DNA of 64,000 nt from Thalassotalea psychrophila (GCF_031583595.1 NZ_CP134145.1:248001-312000), one strand, 5' to 3'; positions 39,173 to 53,291 are shown, counted from the first letter of the stretch. Translations and numbers: made by a program. The notes: a model not told the origin generated them from the letters alone.

Positions 39173-40672
39173 TTAATTTTGTGGTTCGTTTGTATTTGAC
39201 GGTTGTTCAAAAATATTTAACTCGTCCCAAATATCGTCCACATGCTGTTTAATTTCATCGGTCATGGTAATTGGCTCACCCCATTCTCGGTTAGTTTCAC
39301 CAGGCCACTTGTTCGTAGCATCCATACCCATTTTTGAACCTAGGCCTGATACTGGCGAGGCAAAATCTAGGTAATCTATTGGTGTATTCTCAATTAATAC
39401 AGTATCTCGAGCAGGATCCATTCTTGTGGTCATGGCCCAGATAACATCTTTCCAATCACGAGCATTTACATCGTCATCACAAACAATGACAAATTTAGTG
39501 TACATAAACTGTCGCAAGAATGACCATACACCCATCATTACCCGTTTTGCATGACCAGGATATTGCTTCTTCATAGTCACAACAGCCATACGGTAAGAAC
39601 AACCTTCTGGGGGGAGATAAAAGTCGACTATCTCAGGAAACTGTTTTTGAATAATAGGAACAAATACTTCATTCAAGGCAACGCCTAAAATAGCTGGTTC
39701 ATCAGGTGGACGGCCTGTATAAGTACTGTGATATACAGGGTCTTTTCGATGAGTTATATGAGTAACAGTCATTACCGGGAAGTTATCTACTTCATTGTAA
39801 TAACCAGTATGATCACCATAAGGACCTTCAGGCGCCATTTCATCAGGATCTAAATAACCTTCAAGAATAATTTCAGCTGTTGCAGGTACTTCTAGATCGT
39901 TACTGATACTTCTAACTACTTCTGTTTTGCTACCACGTAACAAACCAGCAAAAGCATATTCAGACAAAGAATCAGGAATAGGGGTTACCGCGCCAAGTGT
40001 TGTTGCTGGATCAGCACCTAAAGCTACCGAAACAGGATATTTTTCACCTGGAAATTTCTTTTTAAAGTCTTGAAAATCAAGTGCGCCACCACGGTGTGAT
40101 AACCAACGCATAATAATTTTGTTAGGGCCAAGTAATTGCTGGCGATAGATGCCTAAATTTTGACGCTCTTTTTCAGGGCCTCGAGTTATGGTTAAGCCCC
40201 AAGTTATAAGTGGCGCAGCATCACCAGGCCAACATGTTTGAATTGGCAATTTAGTCAAATCAACATCTTCACCAGTGATAACAATATCCTGACAAGGCGC
40301 CTTTTTCAGACGCTTTGTCGGCATATTTAACACTTGTTTAAATACCGGCAGCTTATCAAAGGCATCTTTAAAGCCTTTAGGTGGCTCTGGCTCTTTTAGC
40401 ATAGCTAAAAGTTTGCCTACATCGCGAAGCTCGCTAACATCTTTCTGTCCCATTGCTAAAGCAACACGCTCAGGCGTACCAAATAAATTAGTAAGCACTG
40501 GCATGTCGTAACCAATTGGGTTTTCAAATAACAATGCCGGACCTTCAGCGCGTAGTGTGCGATCGCTAATTTCGGTCATTGCTAAATCAGTTGAGATAGG
40601 TTGTTTTATACGTTTTAACTGGCCAATTTTTTCTAATTGAGCAATAAAATCGCGTAGATCCTTATATTTCAT
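39173..40672 (-). CDS. ubiD: 3-octaprenyl-4-hydroxybenzoate decarboxylase UbiD
   Basis: Decarboxylase of ubiquinone synthesis, using prenylated FMN. 499 aa with [14 protein letters not shown] at the N-terminus, [31 protein letters not shown] (catalytic Glu region) and the C-terminal [11 protein letters not shown], all diagnostic of UbiD. First gene of a ubiD-fre unit. The divergent exported-protein gene starts about 110 bases away. Confidence 0.96.
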   Translation of the reverse strand: MKYKDLRDFIAQLEKIGQLKRIKQPISTDLAMTEISDRTLRAEGPALLFENPIGYDMPVLTNLFGTPERVALAMGQKDVSELRDVGKLLAMLKEPEPPKGFKDAFDKLPVFKQVLNMPTKRLKKAPCQDIVITGEDVDLTKLPIQTCWPGDAAPLITWGLTITRGPEKERQNLGIYRQQLLGPNKIIMRWLSHRGGALDFQDFKKKFPGEKYPVSVALGADPATTLGAVTPIPDSLSEYAFAGLLRGSKTEVVRSISNDLEVPATAEIILEGYLDPDEMAPEGPYGDHTGYYNEVDNFPVMTVTHITHRKDPVYHSTYTGRPPDEPAILGVALNEVFVPIIQKQFPEIVDFYLPPEGCSYRMAVVTMKKQYPGHAKRVMMGVWSFLRQFMYTKFVIVCDDDVNARDWKDVIWAMTTRMDPARDTVLIENTPIDYLDFASPVSGLGSKMGMDATNKWPGETNREWGEPITMTDEIKQHVDDIWDELNIFEQPSNTNEPQN

Positions 40673-40781
40673 AATCTTATACGAGTATTTGTTTGCCAGT
40701 ATTATACCTGTATGTGTGGCTAATTTGAATTATTTAACAATCAAGCTTAGGCTCAATAATATGAAACTGGAAGGAAACAAT

Positions 40782-41279
40782 ATGAAAACGACAATTATTC
40801 TTTTATTTAGCCTGCTATTTACCAGTGCTAATTTACAAGCGAAAGGGAGTTGTGATGAAGCAGAATATCAGCAATTTGATTTTTGGCTAGGTCAATGGCA
40901 AGTCACAAATCCAGAAAATAATCAGGTAAGTGAAAGTAAAATTACTAAAATATTAGGAGGTTGTGTTCTTCTAGAAGAATATAATGCACCGTCGGGCTTT
41001 CAAGGTAAAAGTTTAAATATTTATGATAAACAGCAGAAAAAGTGGCATCAATCATGGACAGATAATAGTGGTTTATTATTACAACTTAATGGTGAATTTA
41101 TCGATAATTCTATGATATTAAAGGGCTCTATCGTTGATGATAAAGGCAAAGAGTTATTTCAAATGATAACTTGGAGCTTGTTGGAAAATAATAAAGTTAG
41201 ACAACATTGGCAACAAAGTATTGATGCAGGAATTACTTGGGTGACTCTCTTTGATGGTACCTATACTCGTCGTCAGTAA
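40782..41279 (+). CDS. Exported protein, DUF1579-like, unknown function
   Basis: 165 aa with a signal peptide (cut near LQA, about residue 20). The mature part is probably a beta-barrel; EYQQFDFWLGQWQVTNP recalls DUF1579/lipocalin-like proteins of unknown role. The frame opens at 40689, but the ATG at 40782 with AAGGAAA at 40771 begins the signal peptide. Monocistronic. Confidence 0.65.
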   Translation: MKTTIILLFSLLFTSANLQAKGSCDEAEYQQFDFWLGQWQVTNPENNQVSESKITKILGGCVLLEEYNAPSGFQGKSLNIYDKQQKKWHQSWTDNSGLLLQLNGEFIDNSMILKGSIVDDKGKELFQMITWSLLENNKVRQHWQQSIDAGITWVTLFDGTYTRRQ

Positions 41280-41452
41280 AAGTGTTCTAAAATCTGTATC
41301 TTCAATGACTATGTCTATATATTTCTAATAATTAACGATTTTTAGGAATATTGTTAAGCTGGTTAATCAAATATTTACGATAAGTTACCATGACATTAAT
41401 GGCATCCACTGCTAGAGTAAATGCGAGAATTTATAAATAAAAAAGTGAAGCT

Positions 41453-42871
41453 ATGAAAACACTAAATAAAGCCCTGTTAACTGGTTTTAGCTTAGTCGCG
41501 GCTACTGCCTTAATTGGTTGTGGTAGCGAAGATGCGAAAAAAGCTCAGGCACCATTTGTAGAAATTAATAAAGACCCATTCCCAAGTACCTATAAGGCAC
41601 TCCCAAGTGTTCCTACCATGATCACCAATGTAAATATCTATGATGGACTTGGTGGCTTATTAGAAAACACTTCCGTGCTATTAGAAAACGGTAAAATTAA
41701 AGCCATTGGTAATAACATCAAAGCACCTGCGGATGATGCCAATGTTATTGATGGAAAAGGTAAATGGATCACTCCTGGCATTATTGATGTGCACAGTCAT
41801 TTAGGTGTATACGCGACGCCAGATACTGGCTCTCATGCCGATGGCAATGAAATGGTTAAGCCGGTAACTGCTGCGGTTTGGGCTGAACATTCAATTTTAG
41901 TACAAGATCCTGGTTTCCGTCGTGCTTTAGCTGGGGGTGTAACTTCAATGCAAATTCTACCGGGCTCAGGTAATTTAATTGGTGGCCGTGGGGTGACGGT
42001 GAAAAATTTACCTAACCGCGTTATTCAAGATATGAAGTTCCCAGAAGCTCCTTACGGTTTGAAAATGGCGTGTGGTGAGAATCCAAAACGTGTGTATGGC
42101 AAAAAAGGTGGGCCTATGACCCGCATGGGTAATGTTGCTGGCTACCGTCAAGCATGGGCGGATGCGCAAAACTACCAACGTTCATGGGATAAGTACAAGG
42201 CAGATTATGATGCTGGTAAAGATGCTAAAGCACCAAAACGAGATTTAAACTTAGATACTTTAGCAGGCGTGCTACGTGGTGATATTTTAGTTCACATGCA
42301 TTGTTATCGTGCTGATGATATGGGCACCATGATGGATGTAATGAAAGAATTTAATTATCAAATTGCTTCTTTCCAACACGCGGTTGAAGCATACAAAATT
42401 GCTGATAAATTAGCAGAAAATAATATATGTTCTGCTATGTGGGCTGATTGGTGGGGCTTTAAAATGGAAGCCTATGACGGTATTCGTGAAAACATTCCTA
42501 TGGTTGCCAACGCTAAAGCGTGTGCAATAGTACATTCAGACAGTGACCAAGGCATTCAACGTTTAAATCAAGAAGCAGCAAAAGCATTATCAGATGGTCA
42601 ACGTGCAGGTATCAACTTCAGTAAAGCAGAAGCTTGGACTTGGCTAACCGCAAACCCTGCAAAATCATTGGGAATTTTTGAACAAACCGGTTCGATTGAA
42701 ATTGGCAAAAATGCTGATGTAGTTATGTGGAGTGCAGAACCATTCTCAACATATTCACAAGCAGAAATGGTCTTTATTGATGGTGGTGTCGCTTTTGATC
42801 GCAACAAGTCTGAAACATGGGCAGTGAGCGATTATGAGTTAGGACAAGTTGCAGAAGGAGATCACAAATGA
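41453..42871 (+). CDS. Amidohydrolase-family lipoprotein
   Basis: 472 aa with a lipoprotein signal (ALIGCG, Cys23). Metal-dependent hydrolase motifs are intact: IIDVHSHLG (HxH), LVHMHCYRADD, SFQHAVEAYK and IVHSDSDQG, so an active binuclear or mononuclear metal site is likely. C-terminal IEIGKNADVVMWSAEPFS is the usual amidohydrolase end. The substrate is unknown. The stop overlaps the start of the next amidohydrolase by 4 bases (ATGA). Confidence 0.82.
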   Translation: MKTLNKALLTGFSLVAATALIGCGSEDAKKAQAPFVEINKDPFPSTYKALPSVPTMITNVNIYDGLGGLLENTSVLLENGKIKAIGNNIKAPADDANVIDGKGKWITPGIIDVHSHLGVYATPDTGSHADGNEMVKPVTAAVWAEHSILVQDPGFRRALAGGVTSMQILPGSGNLIGGRGVTVKNLPNRVIQDMKFPEAPYGLKMACGENPKRVYGKKGGPMTRMGNVAGYRQAWADAQNYQRSWDKYKADYDAGKDAKAPKRDLNLDTLAGVLRGDILVHMHCYRADDMGTMMDVMKEFNYQIASFQHAVEAYKIADKLAENNICSAMWADWWGFKMEAYDGIRENIPMVANAKACAIVHSDSDQGIQRLNQEAAKALSDGQRAGINFSKAEAWTWLTANPAKSLGIFEQTGSIEIGKNADVVMWSAEPFSTYSQAEMVFIDGGVAFDRNKSETWAVSDYELGQVAEGDHK

Positions 42872-44142
42872 GCAAATTAACTTTAACAGCTATTGCAGCA
42901 CTAACAACTCTTGCTTTTAATGCTCAAGCTGAAAAAATCGCCATTATTGGTGGTACAGTTCACACTATGACAGCGCAAGGTGCCATTGAAAACGCTACGG
43001 TATTAATTGAAGATGGCAAAATTAGTAAAGTGATTCCGCAAGAAGTGTCTACTGATGCAAGTTATCGAGTAATAGATGCTACAGGTAAAGTTGTAACACC
43101 GGGTTTTATTGGCGCGTATACTTCACTTGGTTTAGTGGAAGTGCCTTCATGGGCGGGTACAAATGACTCCAGTGTGGAAAAATCACAGTTGCATGCCGCT
43201 TTAGATGCCACGGTTGCAGTAAACCCTGATACAACATTAAGAAATATTTCTCGCATTGAAGGTATTACTAGCGCAGCAACATCTATAGGTTACAGTGATA
43301 CCATTTATAAAGGTCGTGGAGCTATCATTACTCTAGGTGATGATGTGGATCCAGTGATGAAAAAGCGTGCTTTTATGTCGATAGATCTATCAAATAGTGG
43401 TGCTGATGTAAGTGGTGGCAGTCGTGCCGCTCTTTGGTTAGATATTCGTAATGCGTTAAATGAAGCTATTTATGCACAAAGCATTACTTTTACTCCGCAA
43501 ACTGAATGGCATGGCACGGTAAGCAAAGCCAATGTACAAGCATTGATCCCAGTAATCAAAGGTGAAATGCCTTTATTAGTTAAAGTTCATCGTGCCAGTG
43601 ATATTCGCCGGGTAATAAAACTCACTGAGAACTTTAAACGCTTAAACGTTACTCTGGTTGGCGCGAGCGAAGCTTGGCGAGTTGCCGATGAAATAGCTGC
43701 CGCAGGTATGTCAGTAATACTAAACCCAGAATCAAACTTGCCTTATACATTCGAGCAAAATGGCGCTACGTTAGCGAATGCTGCTCGTTTAAATGATGCT
43801 GGCGTTAATGTTGCTATTGGTATGAGTACTCATAACATTCGTCTTGCCCCTCAACATGCGGGTAATGCGGTAGCCAATGGTTTGCCTTGGCAGGCAGGTC
43901 TTGCTTCTTTAACAACGGCACCGGCAAAAATTTATGGTATTGATAACCGAGTTGGTAGTATAAAAGCAGGTATGCAAGCAGACGTTGTCATTTGGTCTGG
44001 TGACCCATTAGAAGTTATGCACGCACCAACTAACGTTATTATTAATGGTGAAGAAGTACCGTTAGAGTCACGTCAAACTAAACTTCGAGATCGTTATTTA
44101 AATATTGATAACGAGAAACCGCAGCAATACACAAGACCCTAA
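42868..44142 (+). CDS. Amidohydrolase-family protein lacking metal ligands
   Basis: 424 aa with a signal peptide cut after AQA (about residue 21). It has the amidohydrolase fold and end (SIKAGMQADVVIWSGDPLE) but the HxH of its partner is replaced (TPGFIGAYTSLG), and the His of SFQHAVEAYK is replaced by ASEAWR. The product is probably inactive alone and may be a structural partner of the preceding enzyme, with which it is translationally coupled. Both would be exported. Confidence 0.78.
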   Translation: MSKLTLTAIAALTTLAFNAQAEKIAIIGGTVHTMTAQGAIENATVLIEDGKISKVIPQEVSTDASYRVIDATGKVVTPGFIGAYTSLGLVEVPSWAGTNDSSVEKSQLHAALDATVAVNPDTTLRNISRIEGITSAATSIGYSDTIYKGRGAIITLGDDVDPVMKKRAFMSIDLSNSGADVSGGSRAALWLDIRNALNEAIYAQSITFTPQTEWHGTVSKANVQALIPVIKGEMPLLVKVHRASDIRRVIKLTENFKRLNVTLVGASEAWRVADEIAAAGMSVILNPESNLPYTFEQNGATLANAARLNDAGVNVAIGMSTHNIRLAPQHAGNAVANGLPWQAGLASLTTAPAKIYGIDNRVGSIKAGMQADVVIWSGDPLEVMHAPTNVIINGEEVPLESRQTKLRDRYLNIDNEKPQQYTRP

Positions 44143-44165
44143 TATCTTTTAAGTGAAATAAAAGC

Positions 44166-44190
44166 AAAGCCAGCATCAGCTGGCTTTTTT
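44166..44190. terminator. Bidirectional terminator between amidohydrolases and rluF
   Basis: AAAGCCAGC (44166-44174), ATCA loop, GCTGGCTTT (44179-44187), then T. On the other strand a T-rich stretch also follows, so it can serve both convergent units. Confidence 0.85.
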
Positions 44191-44258
44191 GTATATCCAC
44201 GACAGGCATAAATGTCCTTGATAGTGGTTCTGCTTTTAATTGCTAAATTTCTTTTGTA

Positions 44259-45101
44259 TTACTCTTCACTTGGACCTTTAGCATTAAGCTCTGCTTCAAT
44301 TTGTGCCCAAGGATTTACTTTTTCATTAGGATTCACTTTGCGATGATTTTCTGGCGCTGTTTTAGTTGAACCAGCCACAGCATCATTAATTTCTTGCATC
44401 TCTTGCGCATTCAAATCGCGCCACTGACCTGGTTTTAAATTACCTATTGATATCGACATTATGCGAGAACGCGATAATTTAGTAACTTCATAACCTAAAT
44501 ACTCACACATACGGCGAATTTGTCGGTTTAAACCTTGTGTTAAAACAATTTTAAAAACAAATTTGCCAACCATGCTTACCTTACAAGGTTTGGTAATAGT
44601 TCCTAAAATTGGTACACCACGAGCCATGCGTTCAAGGAAACGTTCACTAATTGGTTGATCAACAGTTACCACATATTCTTTATCATGGGCATTTTCAGCG
44701 CGCAAAATTTTATTAACAATATCGCCATCGCTGGTTAAAAATATTAAGCCTTCTGATGGTTTATCTAACCGACCAATGGGGAAAATACGTTCTTTATGGC
44801 CAATAGCATCAATTATATTACCGCGCACATCAAGCTCGGTGGTACAAATAATGCCAACGGGTTTGTTGTAAGCGATATAAATACGATCAGACTTATTTTC
44901 TGGCGCCGCTGAAATTAACTTGCCTTCAACTTTTACTTCGTCGCCAGGCATTACTTTAGTGCCAAGCTCTGGTTGCTTACCGTTTATGGTCACTAGATTT
45001 TGTTCAATTAATTTATCGGCGCCACGACGTGAACAATATCCCGACTCACTAATAAATTTATTTAGGCGCTTTCCGCTTTCTGTATTCAAGGTCAATACCA
45101 T
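44259..45101 (-). CDS. rluF: 23S rRNA pseudouridine synthase RluF family
   Basis: 280 aa RsuA/RluB/RluF-type synthase. The N-terminal S4 RNA-binding domain (RLNKFISESGYCSRRGADKLI) is followed by the catalytic GRLDKPSEGLIFLT (catalytic Asp) and GLNRQIRRMCEYLGY. RluF modifies U2604 of 23S rRNA in E. coli. The C-terminal extension (about 235-280) is charged. The frame opens with TTG at 45122; the ATG at 45101 is preferred, though neither has a clear Shine-Dalgarno. Confidence 0.88.
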   Translation of the reverse strand: MVLTLNTESGKRLNKFISESGYCSRRGADKLIEQNLVTINGKQPELGTKVMPGDEVKVEGKLISAAPENKSDRIYIAYNKPVGIICTTELDVRGNIIDAIGHKERIFPIGRLDKPSEGLIFLTSDGDIVNKILRAENAHDKEYVVTVDQPISERFLERMARGVPILGTITKPCKVSMVGKFVFKIVLTQGLNRQIRRMCEYLGYEVTKLSRSRIMSISIGNLKPGQWRDLNAQEMQEINDAVAGSTKTAPENHRKVNPNEKVNPWAQIEAELNAKGPSEE

Positions 45102-45235
45102 TGGTTCAATTACATAGGTCAAGGGTAATTATCGCTTAAAATGAGCAGATAATCTGCAAAAATCAATTTATTTCTTTACTGAAGATAACGCTGATTAGCA
45201 GAACTTAACTTTTAATGAGGTGAAGTTTAAGATGA

Positions 45236-45258
45236 TAAAAGCCGACCACAACGTCGGC
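45236..45258 (-). terminator. Terminator after small acidic protein gene
   Basis: On the minus strand GCCGAC (45258-45253), GTTGTG loop, GTCGGC (45246-45241) is followed by TTTTATC. Confidence 0.8.
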
Positions 45259-45296
45259 ATTGCAAGGGGAGTAGTTAGTTACAACGTTGAAACATG

Positions 45297-45533
45297 TTAT
45301 TCAGCGGGTAAAAAATGGCGATCCAAGTTATTATCAATCATCATTTGTTTTGTTTCTTCAGATAAACCGTTCACAGAAACTATGGAAAATGCTTTTAGAA
45401 TTAAAGCAATCTCATATGGTGATATATCTTCTTTTGGTTCAAAGCGTTCTGCCATAATATTGGTTATGGTGGCTTTCATTTCAACTTGTTCTGCAAGTTC
45501 ATCGCGTTCTCGTAACATATCAAAAAAGCTCAT
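45297..45533 (-). CDS. Small conserved-looking cytoplasmic protein, unknown function
   Basis: 78 aa, acidic, without signal or membrane segment, probably all helical (MSFFDMLRERDELAEQVEMK; ISPYEIALILKAFSIV). AGAGGGT lies just ahead of the ATG and a terminator follows, so the unit is self-contained. I do not recognise the family. The overlapping frame on the other strand (45220-45675) lacks these signals. Confidence 0.6.
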   Translation of the reverse strand: MSFFDMLRERDELAEQVEMKATITNIMAERFEPKEDISPYEIALILKAFSIVSVNGLSEETKQMMIDNNLDRHFLPAE

Positions 45534-45673
45534 ATCTACCCTCTACTGTATCAAGTGGTTAAATGCCGAATCATTTTTCACGACCTTTGTTCAGTATAAA
45601 ACATTTATTACGAATGTTTATTTTAATAGCAAACTAATACTACATTCGAGAGTTAGTAAAGGCTTAAAAATAT

Positions 45674-45695
45674 AAAACCCGGCTATTGCCGGGTT
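45674..45695 (-). terminator. Rho-independent terminator after rho
   Basis: On the minus strand AACCCGGC (45695-45688), AATA loop, GCCGGGTT (45683-45676), then TTTATA. Confidence 0.85.
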
Positions 45696-45753
45696 AGTAT
45701 AATTTCTTAATGGCTCCCAAAATAAATTTGGGATAATTCCTCATTCTTCGGAA

Positions 45754-47013
45754 TTATTTACGCATCATTGAGCTGAAGAATTCTTTATTGGTTTTCGACA
45801 TAGCTAACTTATCGATCATGAATTCCATCGCATCAATTTCGCCCATTTCATGAACAATCTTGCGTAAAATCCACATTTTTTGCAGCTCGTCTTGTTTAGT
45901 AAGTAACTCTTCACGACGAGTACCAGAGCGGTTAAAGTGGATAGCAGGGAATACACGCTTTTCAGCAATTTTACGAGAAAGGTGTAATTCCATATTACCA
46001 GTACCTTTAAATTCTTCGTAAATAACTTCGTCCATTTTAGAACCTGTATCAACAAGAGCAGTAGCGATAATTGTTAAACTACCACCTTCTTCAATATTAC
46101 GTGCAGCACCAAAAAAACGCTTCGGACGGTGTAAGGCATTTGCATCAACACCACCAGTTAAAATTTTACCAGATGATGGAATTACCGTGTTGTAAGCACG
46201 TGCTAAACGAGTAATTGAATCAAGTAAGATAACTACATCTTTCTTATGCTCAGTTAAGCGTTTTGCTTTTTCAATAACCATTTCTGCTACTTGCACATGA
46301 CGGCTGGCAGGCTCATCAAATGTAGATGCAATAACTTCGCCTTTAACTAAGCGTTGCATTTCGGTAACTTCTTCTGGACGCTCATCGATAAGTAATACCA
46401 TTAACTCACAGTCTGGGTGGTTATGGGCAATACTTTGCGCAATATTTTGTAGTAATAATGTTTTACCGGCTTTTGGCGGAGCAACAATCAGACCACGCTG
46501 ACCTTTCCCTATAGGAGACGCCAAATCTAGTACGCGGGCAGTAATATCTTCTGTACTACCATTACCACGTTCCATGGTTAAGCGTTCATTTGGGTGGATT
46601 GGAGTAAGGTTTTCAAAAAGGATTTTATTGCGAGAATTTTCAGGTCTATCAAAGTTAACTTCATTAACTTTTAATAAGGCAAAATAACGTTCGCCATCTT
46701 TTGGAGGTCTAATTTTACCAAAAACTGTATCACCGGTGCGTAGGCTAAATCGTCTAATTTGGCTTGGCGATACGTAAATATCGTCTGGACCGGCTAAGAA
46801 AGATGAATCTGCCGATCGTAAGAAGCCAAAACCATCTTGTAAAATTTCTAAAACACCACCACCAAAAATGTCTTCACCGCTTTTTGCGTGGGATTTTAAT
46901 ATTGCGAAAATTACGTCTTGTTTACGAGTGCGGGCTAAATGTTCTAGCTTCATAGATTCAGCGAGTTTGATTAATTCGCCAATGGATTTATCTTTGAGTT
47001 CGATTAGATTCAT
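45754..47013 (-). CDS. rho: Transcription termination factor Rho
   Basis: Hexameric RNA-dependent helicase. [19 protein letters not shown] (N-terminal helix bundle), GFGFLRS (RNA-binding CSD), the P-loop [11 protein letters not shown] and [13 protein letters not shown] are characteristic; the C-terminus ends with [18 protein letters not shown] residues. 419 aa matches the E. coli size. trxA lies upstream on the same strand, the usual order. Confidence 0.98.
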   Translation of the reverse strand: MNLIELKDKSIGELIKLAESMKLEHLARTRKQDVIFAILKSHAKSGEDIFGGGVLEILQDGFGFLRSADSSFLAGPDDIYVSPSQIRRFSLRTGDTVFGKIRPPKDGERYFALLKVNEVNFDRPENSRNKILFENLTPIHPNERLTMERGNGSTEDITARVLDLASPIGKGQRGLIVAPPKAGKTLLLQNIAQSIAHNHPDCELMVLLIDERPEEVTEMQRLVKGEVIASTFDEPASRHVQVAEMVIEKAKRLTEHKKDVVILLDSITRLARAYNTVIPSSGKILTGGVDANALHRPKRFFGAARNIEEGGSLTIIATALVDTGSKMDEVIYEEFKGTGNMELHLSRKIAEKRVFPAIHFNRSGTRREELLTKQDELQKMWILRKIVHEMGEIDAMEFMIDKLAMSKTNKEFFSSMMRK

Positions 47014-47224
47014 ATTTGATGGGTCTTTGTGATGTTATTAAGTTTGTTTGCTTAAGTTTATTTTGCTATTGCTCTCGTTTAAAACAGGCTAAAGAACTTG
47101 CCTAAGTGAGAGAGTTAAGAAATTGGATTAGTATGATTAATACCAGTTTGTATAAATTAGCACTAAATCTAGAATAGGTAAAGTAACTGCTTAATAATGA
47201 CTCAATTTTTATTAATAAAAACGA

Positions 47225-47252
47225 AAAAAGGTCAACAATCGTCGACCTTTTT
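47225..47252 (-). terminator. Rho-independent terminator after trxA
   Basis: On the minus strand AAAAAGGTCGAC pairs with GTTGACCTTTTT (one mismatch), followed by T. It separates trxA from rho. Confidence 0.8.
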
Positions 47253-47268
47253 AGTATTTAAGTCGCAA

Positions 47269-47595
47269 TTATAGGTTTGCGTCTAAAAATTCTTTTAATT
47301 GATTTTTAGAAAGTGCACCAACTTTAGTATCGGCAATAGCACCATCTTTAAATAATAATAATGTTGGGATACCACGGATACCGTATTTTGGTGGGGTACC
47401 AGAATTTTGATCGATATTTAATTTAGCAACAGTAACTTTGCCATCATATTCTTCAGCAATCTCTGAAAGGATCGGTGCGATCATTTTACATGGACCACAC
47501 CATTCAGCCCAAAAGTCTACTAAAACTGGGGCCGAAGCATTAATTACGTCAGCATCAAAGCTGTCATCTGTTAGCTGAACAATCTTATCGCTCAT
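47269..47595 (-). CDS. trxA: Thioredoxin 1
   Basis: 108 aa dithiol oxidoreductase with the active site WCGPCK (32-37) and the cis-Pro loop GIPTLLLF. The size and the N-terminus [14 protein letters not shown] match E. coli TrxA. Gene order trxA-rho, opposite rhlB, is standard in gammaproteobacteria. Confidence 0.97.
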   Translation of the reverse strand: MSDKIVQLTDDSFDADVINASAPVLVDFWAEWCGPCKMIAPILSEIAEEYDGKVTVAKLNIDQNSGTPPKYGIRGIPTLLLFKDGAIADTKVGALSKNQLKEFLDANL

Positions 47596-47823
47596 TTTAC
47601 TCTCCGTTAAATTGGCATGTTGCCATAATAAGTGGTTTAGGTATTTGCCCTTTACTGTATTGGGCTATGTTTATCGATATTGGGATTATTTGCAAGAAAT
47701 ACAAGTCTATTTTATATAATACTAATTGTATTGCTGATACTTATTAATATAAGTAATTAAATTTAAACAAATATCAAACAGATATTAGTTAATAGATAAG
47801 GTAATTGTGTTATTCTAGCCGCT

Positions 47824-49107
47824 ATGAAAAAAACACACTTAACTGAAACAAAGTTTTCAAGTCTTGGCCTTGCCCCGCAAGTAGTAACAGGATTGGAAAC
47901 CATGGGTTTTCACTATTGTACTGAAATCCAGGAAAAATCATTACCAATTTTATTAACAGGTAAAGATATTGCTGGTCAGGCACAAACAGGTGAAGGCAAA
48001 ACAATCGCTTTTCTTGCAGCGGTATTCCATCATTTACTTAAAAATGACAAACCTGCACACAATCAGCCTAGAGCTATTATTATGGCGCCTACTCGTGAGT
48101 TGGCGATTCAAATCCATAATGACGCCAAAGAGATGGCAAAAAGCTGTGGTTTACGTCTTGGCGTAGTTTATGGCGGCGAAGGCTACGAAAGTCAACGTCA
48201 ACAATTAGAGCAAGGTGTTGATGTTGTTATCGGCACTTGTGGACGCTTAATTGATTATTTAAAACAAGGTATTTACCAGCTTAACAATATAGAAGCTGTC
48301 GTTCTTGATGAAGCAGATAGAATGTTTGATCTTGGCTTTATCAAAGATATTCGTTTTATGTTTAATCGTATGCCAGGTCCAAAAGAACGTTTAAATATGA
48401 TGTTTTCAGCAACACTATCATTCAGAGTTAAAGAATTAGCCTTTGAACATATGAATGATCCTGAAAGCGTTGAAGTAGCGCCAGAACAAATAACTAATTT
48501 GCGTATCAGTGAAGAGTTATTCTATCCGTCAAATGACGAAAAAATGGCACTGTTACAAACTATAATCGAAGAAGAATGGCCTGATAAAGCAATAGTTTTT
48601 GCCAATACCAAGCATGTTTGTGAAAGAGTTTGGGCGCATTTACAAGCCGATAAACACCGGGTTGGCCTATTAACCGGCGATGTTGCACAAAACAAACGTA
48701 TTAAAATTCTTGAGCAATTTACTAAAGGTCAATTAGATATCCTAGTGGCAACAGATGTTGCTGCGCGTGGCTTACATATTCCAAGTGTTACTCATGTATT
48801 TAATTATGACTTACCTGACGACTTCGAAGATTATGTACATCGTATCGGTCGTACTGGCCGAGCAGGCGCTAGTGGACATGCAATAAGTTTTGCTTGTGAA
48901 GATTCAGTATTCAATTTACCGGCTATAGAAGATTATATTGGACATAATTTACCAGTAAGTAAATATGATTCAGATGCACTATTAACCGAACTGCCTAAGC
49001 CTGCACCTAGACCTCGTCGTCATCAATCAAATGCCAATCGCGGCAAAGGTGGTCGCCAAGGTAATTCTAATAATCGTGGCCATCGTCGCCCTCATAACCC
49101 GAGATAG
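47824..49107 (+). CDS. rhlB: ATP-dependent RNA helicase RhlB
   Basis: DEAD-box helicase of the RNA degradosome. [17 protein letters not shown]-terminus, AQTGEGKT (Walker A), [19 protein letters not shown] (DEAD), FSATLS and [10 protein letters not shown] are complete. 427 aa with a short basic Arg/Asn-rich tail ([14 protein letters not shown]) typical of RhlB. Followed 7 bases later by gppA, as in E. coli. Confidence 0.95.
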   Translation: MKKTHLTETKFSSLGLAPQVVTGLETMGFHYCTEIQEKSLPILLTGKDIAGQAQTGEGKTIAFLAAVFHHLLKNDKPAHNQPRAIIMAPTRELAIQIHNDAKEMAKSCGLRLGVVYGGEGYESQRQQLEQGVDVVIGTCGRLIDYLKQGIYQLNNIEAVVLDEADRMFDLGFIKDIRFMFNRMPGPKERLNMMFSATLSFRVKELAFEHMNDPESVEVAPEQITNLRISEELFYPSNDEKMALLQTIIEEEWPDKAIVFANTKHVCERVWAHLQADKHRVGLLTGDVAQNKRIKILEQFTKGQLDILVATDVAARGLHIPSVTHVFNYDLPDDFEDYVHRIGRTGRAGASGHAISFACEDSVFNLPAIEDYIGHNLPVSKYDSDALLTELPKPAPRPRRHQSNANRGKGGRQGNSNNRGHRRPHNPR

Positions 49108-49114
49108 ATAACTG

Positions 49115-50612
49115 GTGACTGCAAGCAAACCTTCTTGCTCGCAGCCGCTTTATGCGGTTATTGATTTGGGCTCAAACTCATTTCATATGCTAATTACTCG
49201 CCTGGTCGCTGATAGCGTCCAGGTGGTTGATAAAGTGAAACGTAAAGTACGTTTGGCTTCAGGCCTAGATGCAAATAATACTCTCAGTGATAAAGCCATG
49301 GCTCGTGGTTGGGAGTGTTTAAGTTTTTTTGCTGAGCGCCTACAAGACATTCCTAATCAAAATATTAAAATTGTTGCCACAGCTACCCTTCGTTTAGCTA
49401 CAAACTCTGGCGCTTTTATTGCCAAAGCTGAAAGCATTCTCGGTCATAAAATTAACCTTATTTCTGGTATTGAAGAAGCTCATAGCATCTATTTAGGTGT
49501 TGCTCACACAACAAGTAGTGGCGACAAACGGTTAGTCATTGATATTGGTGGCGCAAGTACCGAACTCATCGTTGGCAGTGCTTTTGAAGTTAAACAAGCC
49601 TGCTCTCTAGATATGGGCTGCGTTACTTTTAATAGTGAGTTTTTTGCTGATGGAGCACTTAGTGAGCATGCCTTTGCCCAAGCCGTTAATAAAGCTAGAA
49701 GAATTTTGGCTGAAAAGTCTAGACAATATAAAAGTATTGGGTGGGACACTGCTTTAGGGAACTCTGGTACTTTGCAAGCTGTTGCTGAAGTATTAATTGC
49801 ACAGGGTAAAGTGCAAAAAATAACTTTGGAAAATTTACAGGATATAAAGCAGCAAGTCATTGCATGTAAAAATATCAACAAGCTCAATATTCAGGGCTTA
49901 GAAGTAGAGCGTAAACCCGTATTTGTATCAGGACTTGCAATATTGCACGCTATTTTTACTGAGTTTGATATAGCAGAGGTTTACCTTGCTGGCGGTGCTA
50001 TTCGAGAAGGGGTGCTGTACGAGTTATTACCGAACATGCGAAATGTAAATATAAGGCAGCGTACATTATTAGGTTTGATTGAGCGTTTTAGTATAGATGA
50101 ACTCCATGCTTATCGAGTGGCCGATATTGCTAATAACGCATTTGAGCAACTGCAAACACAATGGCAATTGACTAATGAGTTAGCTACCATTTTACAATCC
50201 GCCTCCGTTCTTCATGAAATAGGTTTATTACTTGAATATAAAGGTAATAAAAAGCATGCGAAATACATTTTAGAAAATACCGATTTAGCTGGATTTTCAA
50301 ATTCTGAACGGAAATTATTAATTGCGCTTGTGACTAATTACAAAACAGATATTGATAATACAGTCATTGAAAAACAATATTTTACCAGTAATCAGCAAGC
50401 AATATTTCTTATTATGATTTTAAGAATTGCAGTGATCTTATCTAAACGCAGAACCGATGATGTAATGCCTAGTTTCAACATAACGGCTGAACATATGAAT
50501 GTAAGCTTGAGCCTACCAGACGTTTTTCTGAGTAAACACCCATTAATTTCTGCAGAGCTAAAACAAGAATGCATCGACATATTAAGTTTAGGTTTGACTC
50601 TATCTGTAAAAT

Positions 50613-50620
<8 letters not shown>
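49115..50620 (+). CDS. gppA: Exopolyphosphatase / guanosine pentaphosphatase GppA
   Basis: 501 aa Ppx/GppA-family phosphatase acting on pppGpp and/or polyphosphate. The ASKHA-type fold is shown by VIDLGSNSFHMLI, IVATATLRLA, VIDIGGASTELIVG and LAGGAIREGVLYELL; a C-terminal HD-like helical domain follows. The start is a GTG at 49115. Gene order rhlB-gppA argues for GppA rather than Ppx. It overlaps the convergent DMT gene by 8 bases. Confidence 0.9.
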
Positions 50621-53280
<2,660 letters not shown>

Positions 53281-53291
53281 CAAAAGATAGA

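Noticed and set aside
45123..45296. Possible small RNA in the rluF upstream gap
   Set aside because: Only the terminator at 45236-45258 is clear; no promoter or conserved structure to support an RNA gene.
45220..45675. 151-residue open frame on the plus strand
   Set aside because: It lies opposite the 78-residue minus-strand gene, which has a good Shine-Dalgarno and a terminator; its product looks like random composition and the frame crosses the rho terminator region.
49504..49887. 127-residue minus-strand frame inside gppA
   Set aside because: Antisense shadow of a clear gppA coding region with full-length conserved motifs.
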